NCBI GenBank assembly: GCA_030597345.1
Contig: JAUVSA010000072.1
Location: forward strand, 1 to 8,805
Origin: Bacillota bacterium
GTDB taxonomy: Bacteria > Armatimonadota > Hebobacteria > Hebobacterales > Hebobacteraceae
Reading direction: 5' to 3'
Length of the DNA stretch: 8,805 nt
This document shows, in pieces, positions 1 to 7,060 of the stretch. The translations under genes were made by a program, and so were the position numbers. The notes beneath the pieces are model-generated. The model saw only the letters and a program-made list of their open reading frames with translations, was not told the DNA's origin and searched no databases. Position 1 is the first letter of the stretch. Each line of letters opens with the position of its first letter.

Positions 1-727
1 CGAAGCAGTCGCCGCAGCTAACGCACAGGGCTGGGTCGAAGTGGATCTTGCGGCGCTTGAGGGTGAAGGCGTCGCCGGGGCACATGCGGAGGCAGTGGCC
101 ACAGAGGACGCACTTGCCCGCGTCGAAGTCAGGGTAGACGCCGGTGCCGTGACAGCGGAGCTTCGTCTCTCTGGTGACGCAGCCCATGCCGATGTTCTTC
201 ATGGCGGCGGCAAATGGGATCTCGTCGTGAATGGTGAGATGGGCGACGTTGATGAGGACGTCGGCATCGTAGACGGCCTGGGCGACGGTGCAGGAGTCGA
301 GCTCTAGACCACCGGGGACAGAGACTTCTACGCCGCTGGAGCGGAGGCCGTCGGCGATGAGGACGGGGCAGCCGAGCGTTTCTCGAGTGAAGCCATGCTC
401 GGCGGCGATTTCGAGGTGGCCGAAGAGATTGTGGCGCTTGCGCTTGTGGAGGGTGAGGGTGTCGGTGGCGAACGGCATGCCGCCGGCATCTTTGACCAGG
501 TCGGCGAGGCGGCGGATGAAGGTGGGCCTGATGTAGCGGACGTTTTCCTCCTCGCCGAAGTGGAGCTTGATGGCGACGTAGTCGCCCTTGGCGATGGTGT
601 CTTTGGGGGCGACTTTGCGGAAGAGGGTCTCGATGGCGCGGAGGGGGCCGCGACGGTCGGCGGCACCGGCGGGTGCGAAGTAGACGGTGCTGGTCTTGCG
701 GGTGCGGGACGATTTGCTGGTGGGCAT
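1..727 (-). CDS. DUF362 family protein with ferredoxin-type 4Fe-4S domain (C-terminus cut by window edge)
   Basis: The gene reads leftward from an ATG at 727 and is open to the left edge, giving 242 visible residues with no stop. An AGGAGG ribosome site (735-740) lies 7 bases before the ATG. The N-terminal part matches the DUF362 family pattern: KLHFGEEENVRYIRP near residues 54-68, GGMPFATDT at 82-90 and AAMKNIGMG at 174-182. A bacterial ferredoxin-type cluster motif follows, CVLCGHCLRMCP at residues 206-217 (C-x2-C-x2-C-x3-CP), and a second cluster begins at CVSCGDC (235-241) before the sequence ends. Such proteins are predicted to carry two 4Fe-4S clusters, probably for electron transfer; the substrate of the family is not established. 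No signal peptide is evident, so it is probably cytoplasmic. It lies 52 bases downstream of a sugar kinase on the same strand and is likely co-transcribed with it. Family assignment is confident, precise role is not. Confidence 0.88.
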   Translation of the reverse strand, partial: MPTSKSSRTRKTSTVYFAPAGAADRRGPLRAIETLFRKVAPKDTIAKGDYVAIKLHFGEEENVRYIRPTFIRRLADLVKDAGGMPFATDTLTLHKRKRHNLFGHLEIAAEHGFTRETLGCPVLIADGLRSSGVEVSVPGGLELDSCTVAQAVYDADVLINVAHLTIHDEIPFAAAMKNIGMGCVTRETKLRCHGTGVYPDFDAGKCVLCGHCLRMCPGDAFTLKRRKIHFDPALCVSCGDCF

Positions 728-754
728 GTGAGCGCCTCCTGATCTGCGAACGGC

Positions 755-779
755 CCCACCCCTGCTGAACAGGGGTGGG
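755..779 (-). repeat. Intercistronic hairpin, 10-bp perfect stem
   Basis: Arms CCCACCCCTG (755-764) and CAGGGGTGGG (770-779) pair perfectly around a 5-base loop. In the direction of transcription the hairpin starts at the first base after the kinase stop codon (TAG, 780-782) and ends 27 bases before the DUF362 start. No T-run follows, so it is not a standard intrinsic terminator. The remaining 27 bases, which include the ribosome site, are too few for a separate downstream promoter. I infer a transcribed intercistronic element (message stability or processing) or a REP-like palindrome. Its plus strand shares CC(A/G)CCCCTGCTGA with the hairpin at 3063-3090. Confidence 0.7.
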
Positions 780-1736
780 CTACGTTGTGTCTGGCGTCAC
801 TTGGTCCTTCATGAATCGCTCGACAACGGCGCGGGGGAAGGCGCCTTCCATCGGCCCTTTGCGGGTGGCGCCGAGTGCCCCCGAGGCGTTGGCGAGGCGG
901 CCGACCTGGTCGAGGGGCAGGTCTTCCAGCAGGCCGACGACGAAGCCGGCGTCGAAGCAGTCGCCGGCGCCCGTCGGGTCAACGGCCTGGACGGGGAAGG
1001 CGGGGACGTCGAGCTTCTGGCCCGCGGTGAAGATGGTGCAGCCCTCTGCACCGCGCTTGAGAGCGATGACTTCGGGGCCCCGGTCGAGGAGGGCGCGGCA
1101 GGCGTCGTCTGCGCCCCTGACGCCGGTGAGGAGCTCGGCCTCTTCGCCGCTGGGGAGGACGACGTGAGCGGCCTCGACCACAGGACCGCAGATGCGGCGG
1201 AGGGCTTCTTCGCCGCCGAGGAGCTCGGGTCGGAGGTTGGGGTCGAAGGCAATGCGGCCGCCGGCGGCCTTGGTGAAGTCGACGGCCCGGTAGCAGGAGT
1301 CGCGCATGTGCTCGCTGACGGAGAGGGAGGAGCCGCAGATGTGGAGGAACTTGACGCTCTCGAAGTAGGCGGGGTCCAGGTCGGGCATCCGGCCGGCGGC
1401 GGCGTGGGCGATGTGGTAGAGGAAGCGGCGGCTGCCGTCGGAGAAGTAGGTGACGAAGGCGACGCCGGTGGCTCGGTCAGCGACGCGGGGGCAGTGGGCG
1501 ACGTCGAGCCCGTCGGCCTGGAGGCGGTCGAGGAGGCAGGTCCCGAAGTCATCATCGCCGACGGCGCCGATGAAGCCGACCTTGTGGCCGAGTCGGGCGG
1601 CCTGATCGGCGAAGATGGCGGGCGCGCCGCTGGGGAAGGGGCCGACGAATTCGGAGGCGCGGTCGAGCGGATCGTCGACGCGGGTGCGCATCACCTCGAC
1701 GAGGGCCTCGCCGATAGCAATAATCTCCAGGGCCAT
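780..1736 (-). CDS. PfkB-family sugar kinase (ribokinase-like; KDG- or tagatose-kinase-like)
   Basis: This 318-residue protein is full length for the PfkB/ribokinase family, which phosphorylates sugars or nucleosides with ATP in the cytoplasm. The C-terminal signature is intact: DPTGAGDCFDAGF at residues 253-265, where D259 is the expected catalytic base and GAGD forms the anion hole. The N-terminal substrate region reads SGAPAIFADQAARLG (36-50), in place of the commoner GGxxxNxAxxLARLG. The segment FDPNLRPELL (164-173) is typical of 2-keto-3-deoxygluconate-type and tagatose-type kinases. The substrate cannot be fixed from sequence alone, but a sugar acid or ketohexose is more likely than ribose or fructose 6-phosphate. 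The ATG at 1736 is supported by AAGGAG (1746-1751) 9 bases upstream. It is the first gene of a leftward pair with the DUF362 gene and is divergent from the M14 peptidase gene. The 126-base divergent spacer must hold its promoter, but I could not identify convincing boxes there. Confidence 0.93.
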   Translation of the reverse strand: MALEIIAIGEALVEVMRTRVDDPLDRASEFVGPFPSGAPAIFADQAARLGHKVGFIGAVGDDDFGTCLLDRLQADGLDVAHCPRVADRATGVAFVTYFSDGSRRFLYHIAHAAAGRMPDLDPAYFESVKFLHICGSSLSVSEHMRDSCYRAVDFTKAAGGRIAFDPNLRPELLGGEEALRRICGPVVEAAHVVLPSGEEAELLTGVRGADDACRALLDRGPEVIALKRGAEGCTIFTAGQKLDVPAFPVQAVDPTGAGDCFDAGFVVGLLEDLPLDQVGRLANASGALGATRKGPMEGAFPRAVVERFMKDQVTPDTT

Positions 1737-1851
1737 GCTTGATGTCTCCTTGGCACGAATGATCGGATGGGTAGTTCCTTCTCAAGGGGAGCGGAACCTG
1801 CCGGAAGGTCTATGGGAGAGGGACGGGAAGGGGACTGTTCCAGCGTGCCGC

Positions 1852-1856
1852 GGAGG
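1852..1856 (+). promoter_or_regulatory. Ribosome-binding site that decides the M14 peptidase start
   Basis: GGAGG sits 6 bases before the GTG at 1863. In-frame ATGs upstream at 1767 and 1812 have no properly spaced ribosome site, and the 32 residues they would add (rich in G, S, R and E) do not look like part of the family. The peptidase domain begins directly after the GTG. Confidence 0.75.
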
Positions 1857-1862
1857 CAGAGC

Positions 1863-3002
1863 GTGATCGAGATAGACTGCGAGTTCCCGGGCGGGAATGT
1901 GGTGGTGGACGGGATTGAAGGCGACAGGGCGCGGGTGCGGCCGGACCTGCGGGATACGGAGGGGCACTGGTTCTACTGGTACTTCCGGGTGCGAGGGGCG
2001 GGAGGGCGCACGCTCGGGTTCGAGTTCGAGGGCGACGATGTAGGAGTGAGGGGCCCTGGTGTCAGCCGAGATAGCGGCCGGACGTGGGAGTGGCTCGGCG
2101 CGGAGTCGGGAGACGAGAGGAGCTTCGCGTACAGCTTCCCGGAGGATACGCGGGAGGTCAGGTTCTCCTTCGGGATGCCGTACACGCAGGCGAATCTGGA
2201 GGAGTTTCTAGCGGCCCACGCGGGCAGCACTCACCTTCGTCCGGGCGGGCTCTGTCGCAGCCGCAAGGGCCGCGCGGTCGAGTTTCTTTCGTTCGGGAAA
2301 GTGGAGGGCGAGCCCGAGCATCGAGTGCTGCTGACGGCGCGTCACCACGCCTGTGAGATGATGGCCAGCTACGCGCTGGAGGGGATGGTCGAGGCGGCCC
2401 TGGCGGAGGACGAGACCGGCCGGTGGCTGCGCGACCGGGTGGAGTTCTTCGCGGCGCCATTCGCGGACAAGGACGGGGTGGAGGACGGGGACCAGGGGAA
2501 GTCGCGCCGGCCCCACGACCACAACCGCGACTACCGCGCGCCCTGCCTGTATCCTGAGGTGCGCGCGCTGCGCGAGTGGGCGCGACAGTGGTCGGGCGGC
2601 AAACTGCGGATGGCTCTGGACCTGCACTGCCCCGGGCACAGGGGCAAATGGCATGAGCTGATCCACTTCGTCGGGGTGCGGCAGGAGGATATCTGGGCTC
2701 GGATCGAGGGATTCTGCGAGGCGCTGGAAGCTGCCGCCAGCGGCCCTCTGCCCTATCGAAAGGGCAACAACTTGTTGTTCGGCGTTGACTGGAACACGGC
2801 CGAGGAGTACGGCCCGCTCGACGGAGAGCCGCGCAGCGCGAGTGATTGGCTTTCCACTCTGTCCGGCGTCTGGTTCGGCGCCACAGTGGAGATACCATAC
2901 GCGAACGCGCAGGGCGCGGAGGTGACGGCGGAGACGGCGAGGGCGTTCGGGCGCGACCTGGCGAGGGCGATTCAGCAGCATCTCTGCGAGGGAATCGAAT
3001 AG
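1863..3002 (+). CDS. M14-family zinc carboxypeptidase with cytosolic-carboxypeptidase-like N-terminal domain
   Basis: With the GTG start the protein is 379 residues. Residues 1-120 form a beta-rich domain (WFYWYFRVRGAGG at 36-48, PYTQANLEEFL at 106-116) that resembles the N-domain preceding the catalytic domain in cytosolic carboxypeptidases. The catalytic domain carries the M14 zinc ligands H162 and E165 (HACE) and H255 (ALDLH). The substrate-binding stretch is DKDGVEDGDQGKSRRPHDHN (202-221) followed by RDY, and the general base is E343 in TVEIPYAN. All key residues are present, so it should be active. It should remove C-terminal residues from peptides or hydrolyse related amide bonds; the substrate is unknown. 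No signal peptide or membrane helix is visible, which suggests a cytoplasmic enzyme. The stop is TAG at 3000-3002. The next gene lies 108 bases downstream on the same strand beyond a strong hairpin, so co-transcription is possible. Confidence 0.9.
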   Translation: MIEIDCEFPGGNVVVDGIEGDRARVRPDLRDTEGHWFYWYFRVRGAGGRTLGFEFEGDDVGVRGPGVSRDSGRTWEWLGAESGDERSFAYSFPEDTREVRFSFGMPYTQANLEEFLAAHAGSTHLRPGGLCRSRKGRAVEFLSFGKVEGEPEHRVLLTARHHACEMMASYALEGMVEAALAEDETGRWLRDRVEFFAAPFADKDGVEDGDQGKSRRPHDHNRDYRAPCLYPEVRALREWARQWSGGKLRMALDLHCPGHRGKWHELIHFVGVRQEDIWARIEGFCEALEAAASGPLPYRKGNNLLFGVDWNTAEEYGPLDGEPRSASDWLSTLSGVWFGATVEIPYANAQGAEVTAETARAFGRDLARAIQQHLCEGIE

Positions 3003-3062
3003 GGAATCCGGGGTGCTGAGAGAGAAGCCAGGATGGCAGCGTCAGGAAGTGACGGCGTGCGA

Positions 3063-3090
3063 GGCGGAGCGCCCTTTCGGGCGCTCCGCC
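3063..3090 (+). repeat. Intergenic hairpin, 12-bp perfect stem with 4-base loop
   Basis: GGCGGAGCGCCC (3063-3074) and GGGCGCTCCGCC (3079-3090) pair perfectly around TTTC. No T-run follows. Only 20 bases separate it from the next start codon at 3111, and these include GAGG (3097-3100), the likely ribosome site. A promoter cannot fit downstream of the hairpin, so if it fully terminated transcription the membrane-protein gene would be silent. It is better read as a transcribed intercistronic hairpin or REP-like palindrome. A small TGAGG-TT-CCTCA inverted repeat (3096-3107) covers the ribosome site and could partly mask it. Its right flank CCGCCCCTGCTGA is nearly identical to sequence in the 755-779 hairpin. 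Confidence 0.7.
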
Positions 3091-3110
3091 CCTGCTGAGG
3101 TTCCTCAACC

Positions 3111-5078
3111 ATGAACCGTGCAACTCCAATCACCGGTCGCGCCATCTTGCTGGGCGCGCTGGTGAGTGCGCTGCTGGCGGTCCTCAATCCTTATACACAC
3201 TATGTGACCGCCACTTGGTCCATAGGCTGGGGATCGCTGCCCATGGGGCCCGTGTTTGCGGTGTTCATACTCGTGGCGGTCAATGGGCTGCTCGTCCGCC
3301 TCTGCCCCAGGCGCGCGTTTTCAAGGGGCGAGCTGCTGGTCGCCTACGCAATGCTGATCATCTCCTTCCCACTGATCAGGATGTACCTGCCCTATCTATT
3401 CGGGACTATGTCTTACGCTTTCTACCGGGCCACGCCGGAGAACGATTGGGAACACCTGATATGGCCGCACATACCGGTCTGGCTTCGCCCCGCGAACCTG
3501 GAGGTGGTCGATTGGTTCTGGGAGGGCCTGCCGAAGGGCGGCGCCGTACCGTGGCGCGAGTGGCTTGTTCCCATGTTCGCCTGGGGGGGATTCACCGCGG
3601 CCTTGATGGCCGCCATGTTCTGTCTGGCGGCGCTGATGAGAAGGGACTGGATCGAGAGGCAGAGACTTACCTTTCCGCTCGAGGACGTCCCGCTGGCCCT
3701 TGGGGGAGAGCAGCCGATCCCCACACTCCGCCGGAGCATTCTGAGCAACCGCGTGTTCTGGATCGGCTTTGCCATCCCAGCCTTCATCTCAGTGCTGGAG
3801 TGGCTCAGCCAACTCTTTCCTGCGGTGCCAGATCCCACTCTGGAGTACCTTGTGGGAGGAAACTTCGCAGGCTTGGGTCTGCCCTGGAGTGTCCTGGGGG
3901 ACATGAGGATTCGTGTGTACTTCGCCGTCATCGGGATCACATGCCTGATCCCCGCAGCGGTGTCTCTCAGCCTGTGGTTGTTCTATGTCCTGTACCGCAT
4001 CGAGCTGGTCGCGCTGGCGAGCTTTGGCGTAACCCAGTCAGGGGGTGCGGCCGGGATAGGCTTCGAACCTCGCTCGCTCATCGGCTTCGCGGAGGCTGGT
4101 GGGTTCATCGCCCTCGCGGCGGCGGCTTTGTGGCAATCGCGCACCGCCCTCAGGGTGGCTCTGTGGAGTCTCGTGGGAAAGGGCCGCGAGAAGACCGATC
4201 CCTACGCACCTCTCAGCGGCCGTTGGGCGCTGCTGGGATTCCTGCTGGCTAACGCCTTCATGATCTGGTGGGCAGTCCGCGCGGGAATGTCGTGGTGGAG
4301 CTTCGTTCTGCTGATGGGAGGCTTCTATGTGGTCCTGATCAGCTCTTCCCGGCTGGTGGCGGCCGCGGGCGTGATGAGGGTCGACGCCAGCGTGTATCCG
4401 TTTCCCCGGGAGGTCATGCTCCGCACTATTGGCGCGCTTGCTGTCGGTCCGGGATCCCTCACCATCATGGCCTACCTGTCGATGAGCTATATGAGTGACA
4501 TCGAGAGTTCGGCCATGCCCCAGATGATGAACAGTTTCAAGCTGGTTCACGCGGAGCGGCTCCGCGGCACCCGTTTCCCAGGGGCGGCGGCGGTGGGCAT
4601 CGCAGTTGTGCTGGTCGTGGGGAGCGTGGCGCTGCTGGCAGTGGCCCACCGATACGGCGCGAGCTCTCTAAGGTGCTGGCCCTTGACCGGGGCCGCAACC
4701 TGCACCTTCCGCCAACTCGACTCCAGCCTTCGCTTGCCCGAGCTGGCCGACAACTGGCTCCGCGGCGCCATGGCCGGGGGTACTGGGTTCACTTTCCTCT
4801 TGGTCTGGCTGGGGACTCGATTCGTCTGGTGGCCGCTGAGCCCGGTCGGCTTCATCATCGCCAGCTCGTTCTTCACCAACTACGGCCTATGGTTCAACGC
4901 TCTTGTTGGGTGGTTGCTGGCGACGCTCGTTCGCCGCTACGGGGGCTTCAGGCTCTACCGGCTGCTCCGGCCTGCCTTCCTGGGCTTGGTGCTGGGGGAG
5001 TTCCTGACCAGAAGCGCGCTGGCTGCGCTATCCGTTGTGCTTGGGCTCGGAGTCGAGCTTCCTTTCGCTCTCGCGTAG
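3111..5078 (+). CDS. Polytopic membrane protein, DUF6785/DUF6784-like
   Basis: This is a 655-residue, strongly hydrophobic protein with about 12-14 predicted membrane segments. The clearest are near residues 11-30, 46-66, 74-94, 152-176, 214-234, 267-293, 325-342, 371-389, 393-411, 493-513, 555-590 and 620-650. The N-terminal pattern (AVLNPYTHYVTATW, 23-36) and the C-terminal pattern (FVWWPLSPVGF at 571-581, then RRYGGFRLYRLLRPAFLGLVLGE at 608-630) match my recollection of proteins annotated as DUF6785 with a C-terminal DUF6784 region, common in Planctomycetota- and Armatimonadota-like genomes. The C-terminal RYGG-x-x-xYR segment loosely recalls oligopeptide (OPT) transporters, so a transport role is a reasonable inference but unproven. 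The ATG at 3111 has GAGG 10 bases upstream. It follows the M14 peptidase gene on the same strand, which would suit uptake of peptides or peptide-like compounds, but that is context only. It converges with the FAD oxidoreductase with 40 bases between their stops and no clear terminator there. Confidence 0.8.
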   Translation: MNRATPITGRAILLGALVSALLAVLNPYTHYVTATWSIGWGSLPMGPVFAVFILVAVNGLLVRLCPRRAFSRGELLVAYAMLIISFPLIRMYLPYLFGTMSYAFYRATPENDWEHLIWPHIPVWLRPANLEVVDWFWEGLPKGGAVPWREWLVPMFAWGGFTAALMAAMFCLAALMRRDWIERQRLTFPLEDVPLALGGEQPIPTLRRSILSNRVFWIGFAIPAFISVLEWLSQLFPAVPDPTLEYLVGGNFAGLGLPWSVLGDMRIRVYFAVIGITCLIPAAVSLSLWLFYVLYRIELVALASFGVTQSGGAAGIGFEPRSLIGFAEAGGFIALAAAALWQSRTALRVALWSLVGKGREKTDPYAPLSGRWALLGFLLANAFMIWWAVRAGMSWWSFVLLMGGFYVVLISSSRLVAAAGVMRVDASVYPFPREVMLRTIGALAVGPGSLTIMAYLSMSYMSDIESSAMPQMMNSFKLVHAERLRGTRFPGAAAVGIAVVLVVGSVALLAVAHRYGASSLRCWPLTGAATCTFRQLDSSLRLPELADNWLRGAMAGGTGFTFLLVWLGTRFVWWPLSPVGFIIASSFFTNYGLWFNALVGWLLATLVRRYGGFRLYRLLRPAFLGLVLGEFLTRSALAALSVVLGLGVELPFALA

Positions 5079-5118
5079 GGAAGTTCCGGTGACCTTCAGG
5101 CGCCTGTGAATGCTCCGG

Positions 5119-6900
5119 CTATGCAACATGGAAGGCGTAGACGCGCGATTCTGTGCCGCCCCACATTTCCTGGAGGACCAGGCGAACGCCGGACAGCCGG
5201 CGGCTGATTGGGAGCCGGACGAATCGCTGGTGGTTGTCTCTGACCTCCTGCACAAGCTCCCATTCTCCGCCGGAGAATCCTTCGATGCGGAACGTGCGAG
5301 GCACGACATCGGGGACGCGGGGTTCGGCCTGGTTGTGATGGCCGCCGTAGAGGCTGAGGGCGATGTCCTTCTCGAGGTCGCTGTCGAGGGCTAGGGTGAC
5401 GGTCTCCACGGGGGCCTCGCGCTCGAACGTGTAGGCAATCCAATCCCCTGACTTGCACGCCCAGGCGTGGGGATCGGTTCCGACCGGACGGCCGACGCCA
5501 TCGCGGACCGGCTCGGGTTTGCCCTGGGAAGCAGAGAGCTTGGCACTGCGTGTTAGAGGCGGCAGCACTTGCGGTGCCCACGGGAGGTAGCAGTCATCGG
5601 CGAGCAGTTCCTGCTGAAGCTCCGCGATGTTGTCGAGGACCCCGGCGGGCGCGATGCCGCGGCTGACGGCGAGCGCGGAGGCAGTGCCGACGGCCTGGCC
5701 CATGCTGGAGCAGGTGCCCATGACGCGGGTGCTGGAGAGGGCCGAGTGTGTGGCGCTGTGGCAGCGGCCGGCGAACATGAGGTTTGCGATCTTCTCGGAG
5801 TAGAGCGAGCGATAGGGGATGCCGTATGGCGACGGCGTCGGGTGGTAGATGGTGGCGGGAGCACCAACCTTCACGGAGTTGAATCCCGCCGGGTGGTGGT
5901 CATCCATCGTCCAGCCGCCGTAGGCGACCACGTCCTCGAAGCGTCCCTCTGATTCGAGGTCGTTCTGGGTGAGGACATGAGCGCCGAGGTAGCGTCGGCT
6001 CTCGCGCTTGGCGGGCAGAAACTGGATCCACTCAAGGGCCCAGTTGTCTGCTCCGTAGTCGCCCCGGTTCTTGATGTGGTCCCAGACGCCGAGGGCAATG
6101 CGGAGAAGCTCCTCTCGGATCTCTTCCGTGTCGTGGATGGAGTGCTGCTCGCCGCCGAGCTCGACCCACCAGTAGCCGAGGCCGAAGGACCTGTGTTCGA
6201 TCTCGTAGCGGCCGTGCGGATCGAAGGGGAGCTGGTCGACGGAGTCATACCGGTGGGCCCACGGCGGAGGCTCGAACGGCTGCGGAGTGTCGTACTCGCG
6301 TGCCTGGACGAAGCAGGTCATGCCCATGGTGCAGTCGTCGGCCTCTTCGGGGGCGATCGATTCACCGTACTCGCTGCGCGCCTCCCGGCCCATGCGAAAT
6401 GGATGGCCGGTGAGCGGGGCGAGAACAGCGTCGCCGGAGCAGTCCGCGAAGATCTTCGCCTTGACCGTCTGGTGGGTCTGGGTGGTTAGCTGCCATCCAG
6501 TTACGCTTTCGATGGCGTTGCCACTCATCTTGGCGTCCAGGCAGGAGCAGTTGAGGAGCAGTGTCAGGTTGGGCTGATACTGGGCCTTGTCGTAGAGTAT
6601 CAGGTCCCAGATGGAGTAATCGCGATTCGGGTTGCGGTGGAGGTTATCCAGGCGCAGCTCCTCGAGTATGCCTGTTTCGCGCAGGTAGGGAATCTGGCCG
6701 GCGCGGTCGGCCCCGCAGATCGGGACGCGGCACTCGCTGGAGGCGTTGCCGCCGAGGACGGGGCGGTCGTGCATGAGCACGACGCGGGCTCCGCGGCGTG
6801 CGGCGGCGAGGGCGGCGCAGATGCCGGCCATTCCGCCGCCGACAACGCAGAAGTCGGCCTCGTGGCGCACCTGAGGCCAGGGATCGCCCTGTGTGGACAT
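5119..6900 (-). CDS. FAD-dependent oxidoreductase with C-terminal beta-sandwich domain
   Basis: This 593-residue protein belongs to the FAD_oxidored-type family. The FAD-binding Rossmann motif is FCVVGGGMAGICAALAAARR (17-36), followed by DRPVLGGNASSE (45-56). The later FAD-domain signature is KIFADCSGDA (149-158). Conserved family blocks include YWWVELGG (243-250), GVWDHIKN (271-278), and NLMFAGRCHSATHSALSS (373-390) followed by TRVMGTCSSMGQAVGTASA (391-409). Residues from about 475 to 593 (WIAYTFEREAPVETVTLAL onward) look like a discoidin-like beta-sandwich, a fold often used to bind carbohydrate. The usual acidic ribose-binding position at the end of the second strand reads H44-D45. It probably oxidises a carbohydrate-related or other hydroxylated substrate, which cannot be named from sequence. 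No signal peptide is visible. I chose the ATG at 6900 over an in-frame ATG at 6987 because AGGAG (6909-6913) lies 8 bases before it and a promoter overlaps the longer version. The stop is TAG at 5119-5121. Confidence 0.9.
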   Translation of the reverse strand: MSTQGDPWPQVRHEADFCVVGGGMAGICAALAAARRGARVVLMHDRPVLGGNASSECRVPICGADRAGQIPYLRETGILEELRLDNLHRNPNRDYSIWDLILYDKAQYQPNLTLLLNCSCLDAKMSGNAIESVTGWQLTTQTHQTVKAKIFADCSGDAVLAPLTGHPFRMGREARSEYGESIAPEEADDCTMGMTCFVQAREYDTPQPFEPPPWAHRYDSVDQLPFDPHGRYEIEHRSFGLGYWWVELGGEQHSIHDTEEIREELLRIALGVWDHIKNRGDYGADNWALEWIQFLPAKRESRRYLGAHVLTQNDLESEGRFEDVVAYGGWTMDDHHPAGFNSVKVGAPATIYHPTPSPYGIPYRSLYSEKIANLMFAGRCHSATHSALSSTRVMGTCSSMGQAVGTASALAVSRGIAPAGVLDNIAELQQELLADDCYLPWAPQVLPPLTRSAKLSASQGKPEPVRDGVGRPVGTDPHAWACKSGDWIAYTFEREAPVETVTLALDSDLEKDIALSLYGGHHNQAEPRVPDVVPRTFRIEGFSGGEWELVQEVRDNHQRFVRLPISRRLSGVRLVLQEMWGGTESRVYAFHVA

Positions 6901-6908
6901 GAGCACGG

Positions 6909-6913
6909 CTCCT
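6909..6913 (-). promoter_or_regulatory. Ribosome-binding site that decides the FAD oxidoreductase start
   Basis: AGGAG on the minus strand sits 8 bases before the ATG at 6900. The alternative start at 6987 would place the likely promoter boxes (6943-6971) inside the coding region. Confidence 0.75.
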
Positions 6914-6942
6914 GTGGCAGTATGTGGTGGGTCTGCTCCGTT

Positions 6943-6971
6943 ATTGTAGTGGTGAAGGGGCGCCGCGACAA
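6943..6971 (-). promoter_or_regulatory. Sigma-70-like promoter of the FAD oxidoreductase gene
   Basis: Read on the minus strand, TTGTCG (6966-6971) and TACAAT (6943-6948) are separated by exactly 17 bases. They match the TTGACA and TATAAT consensus at 4/6 and 5/6 positions. Transcription would begin near 6936 and give a leader of roughly 36 bases that includes the ribosome site. It is the best promoter candidate in the window. Confidence 0.6.
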
Positions 6972-7060
6972 GCCTTGGATGCGGCAAGGGGCGAATTTGG
7001 CGTCTGAAGGACAGGCGGTGGCTGGGAGAGAGGGAATAGCTGAGGGGATGGATCGTCTGA

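Noticed and set aside
801..1742. Long open frame (313 codons) on the plus strand antisense to the sugar kinase
   Set aside because: It mirrors the codon structure of a well-supported kinase gene, its product is an A/G/E/D/V-rich low-complexity sequence, and it has no ribosome site. It is a GC-rich shadow frame.
1826..1841. GGAA-GGGGACTG-TTCC inverted repeat, reminiscent of some REP-like words
   Set aside because: The stem is only 4 bp and no second copy occurs in the window.
1767..1862. N-terminal extension of the M14 peptidase from ATG 1767 or 1812
   Set aside because: There is no well-spaced ribosome site (the one near 1803-1808 is only 3 bases from ATG 1812), and the extension is low-complexity. 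GTG 1863 has GGAGG 6 bases upstream.
1737..1862. Promoters in the divergent kinase/peptidase spacer (for example TTGAGA on the minus strand, TTGGCA on the plus strand)
   Set aside because: No acceptable -10 box lies 16-18 bases downstream of either.
2158..3129. Long minus-strand open frames antisense to the M14 peptidase
   Set aside because: The products are R/P/S-rich without domain signals, and the plus strand encodes all M14 catalytic motifs.
4038..4649. 203-codon minus-strand frame antisense to the membrane protein
   Set aside because: The composition is H/R/Q-rich with no recognisable motif, and it lies opposite conserved hydrophobic segments.
5079..5118. Bidirectional terminator between the converging membrane-protein and FAD genes
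   Set aside because: It contains a CAGGCGCCTG palindrome but no usable loop, stable stem or T-run.
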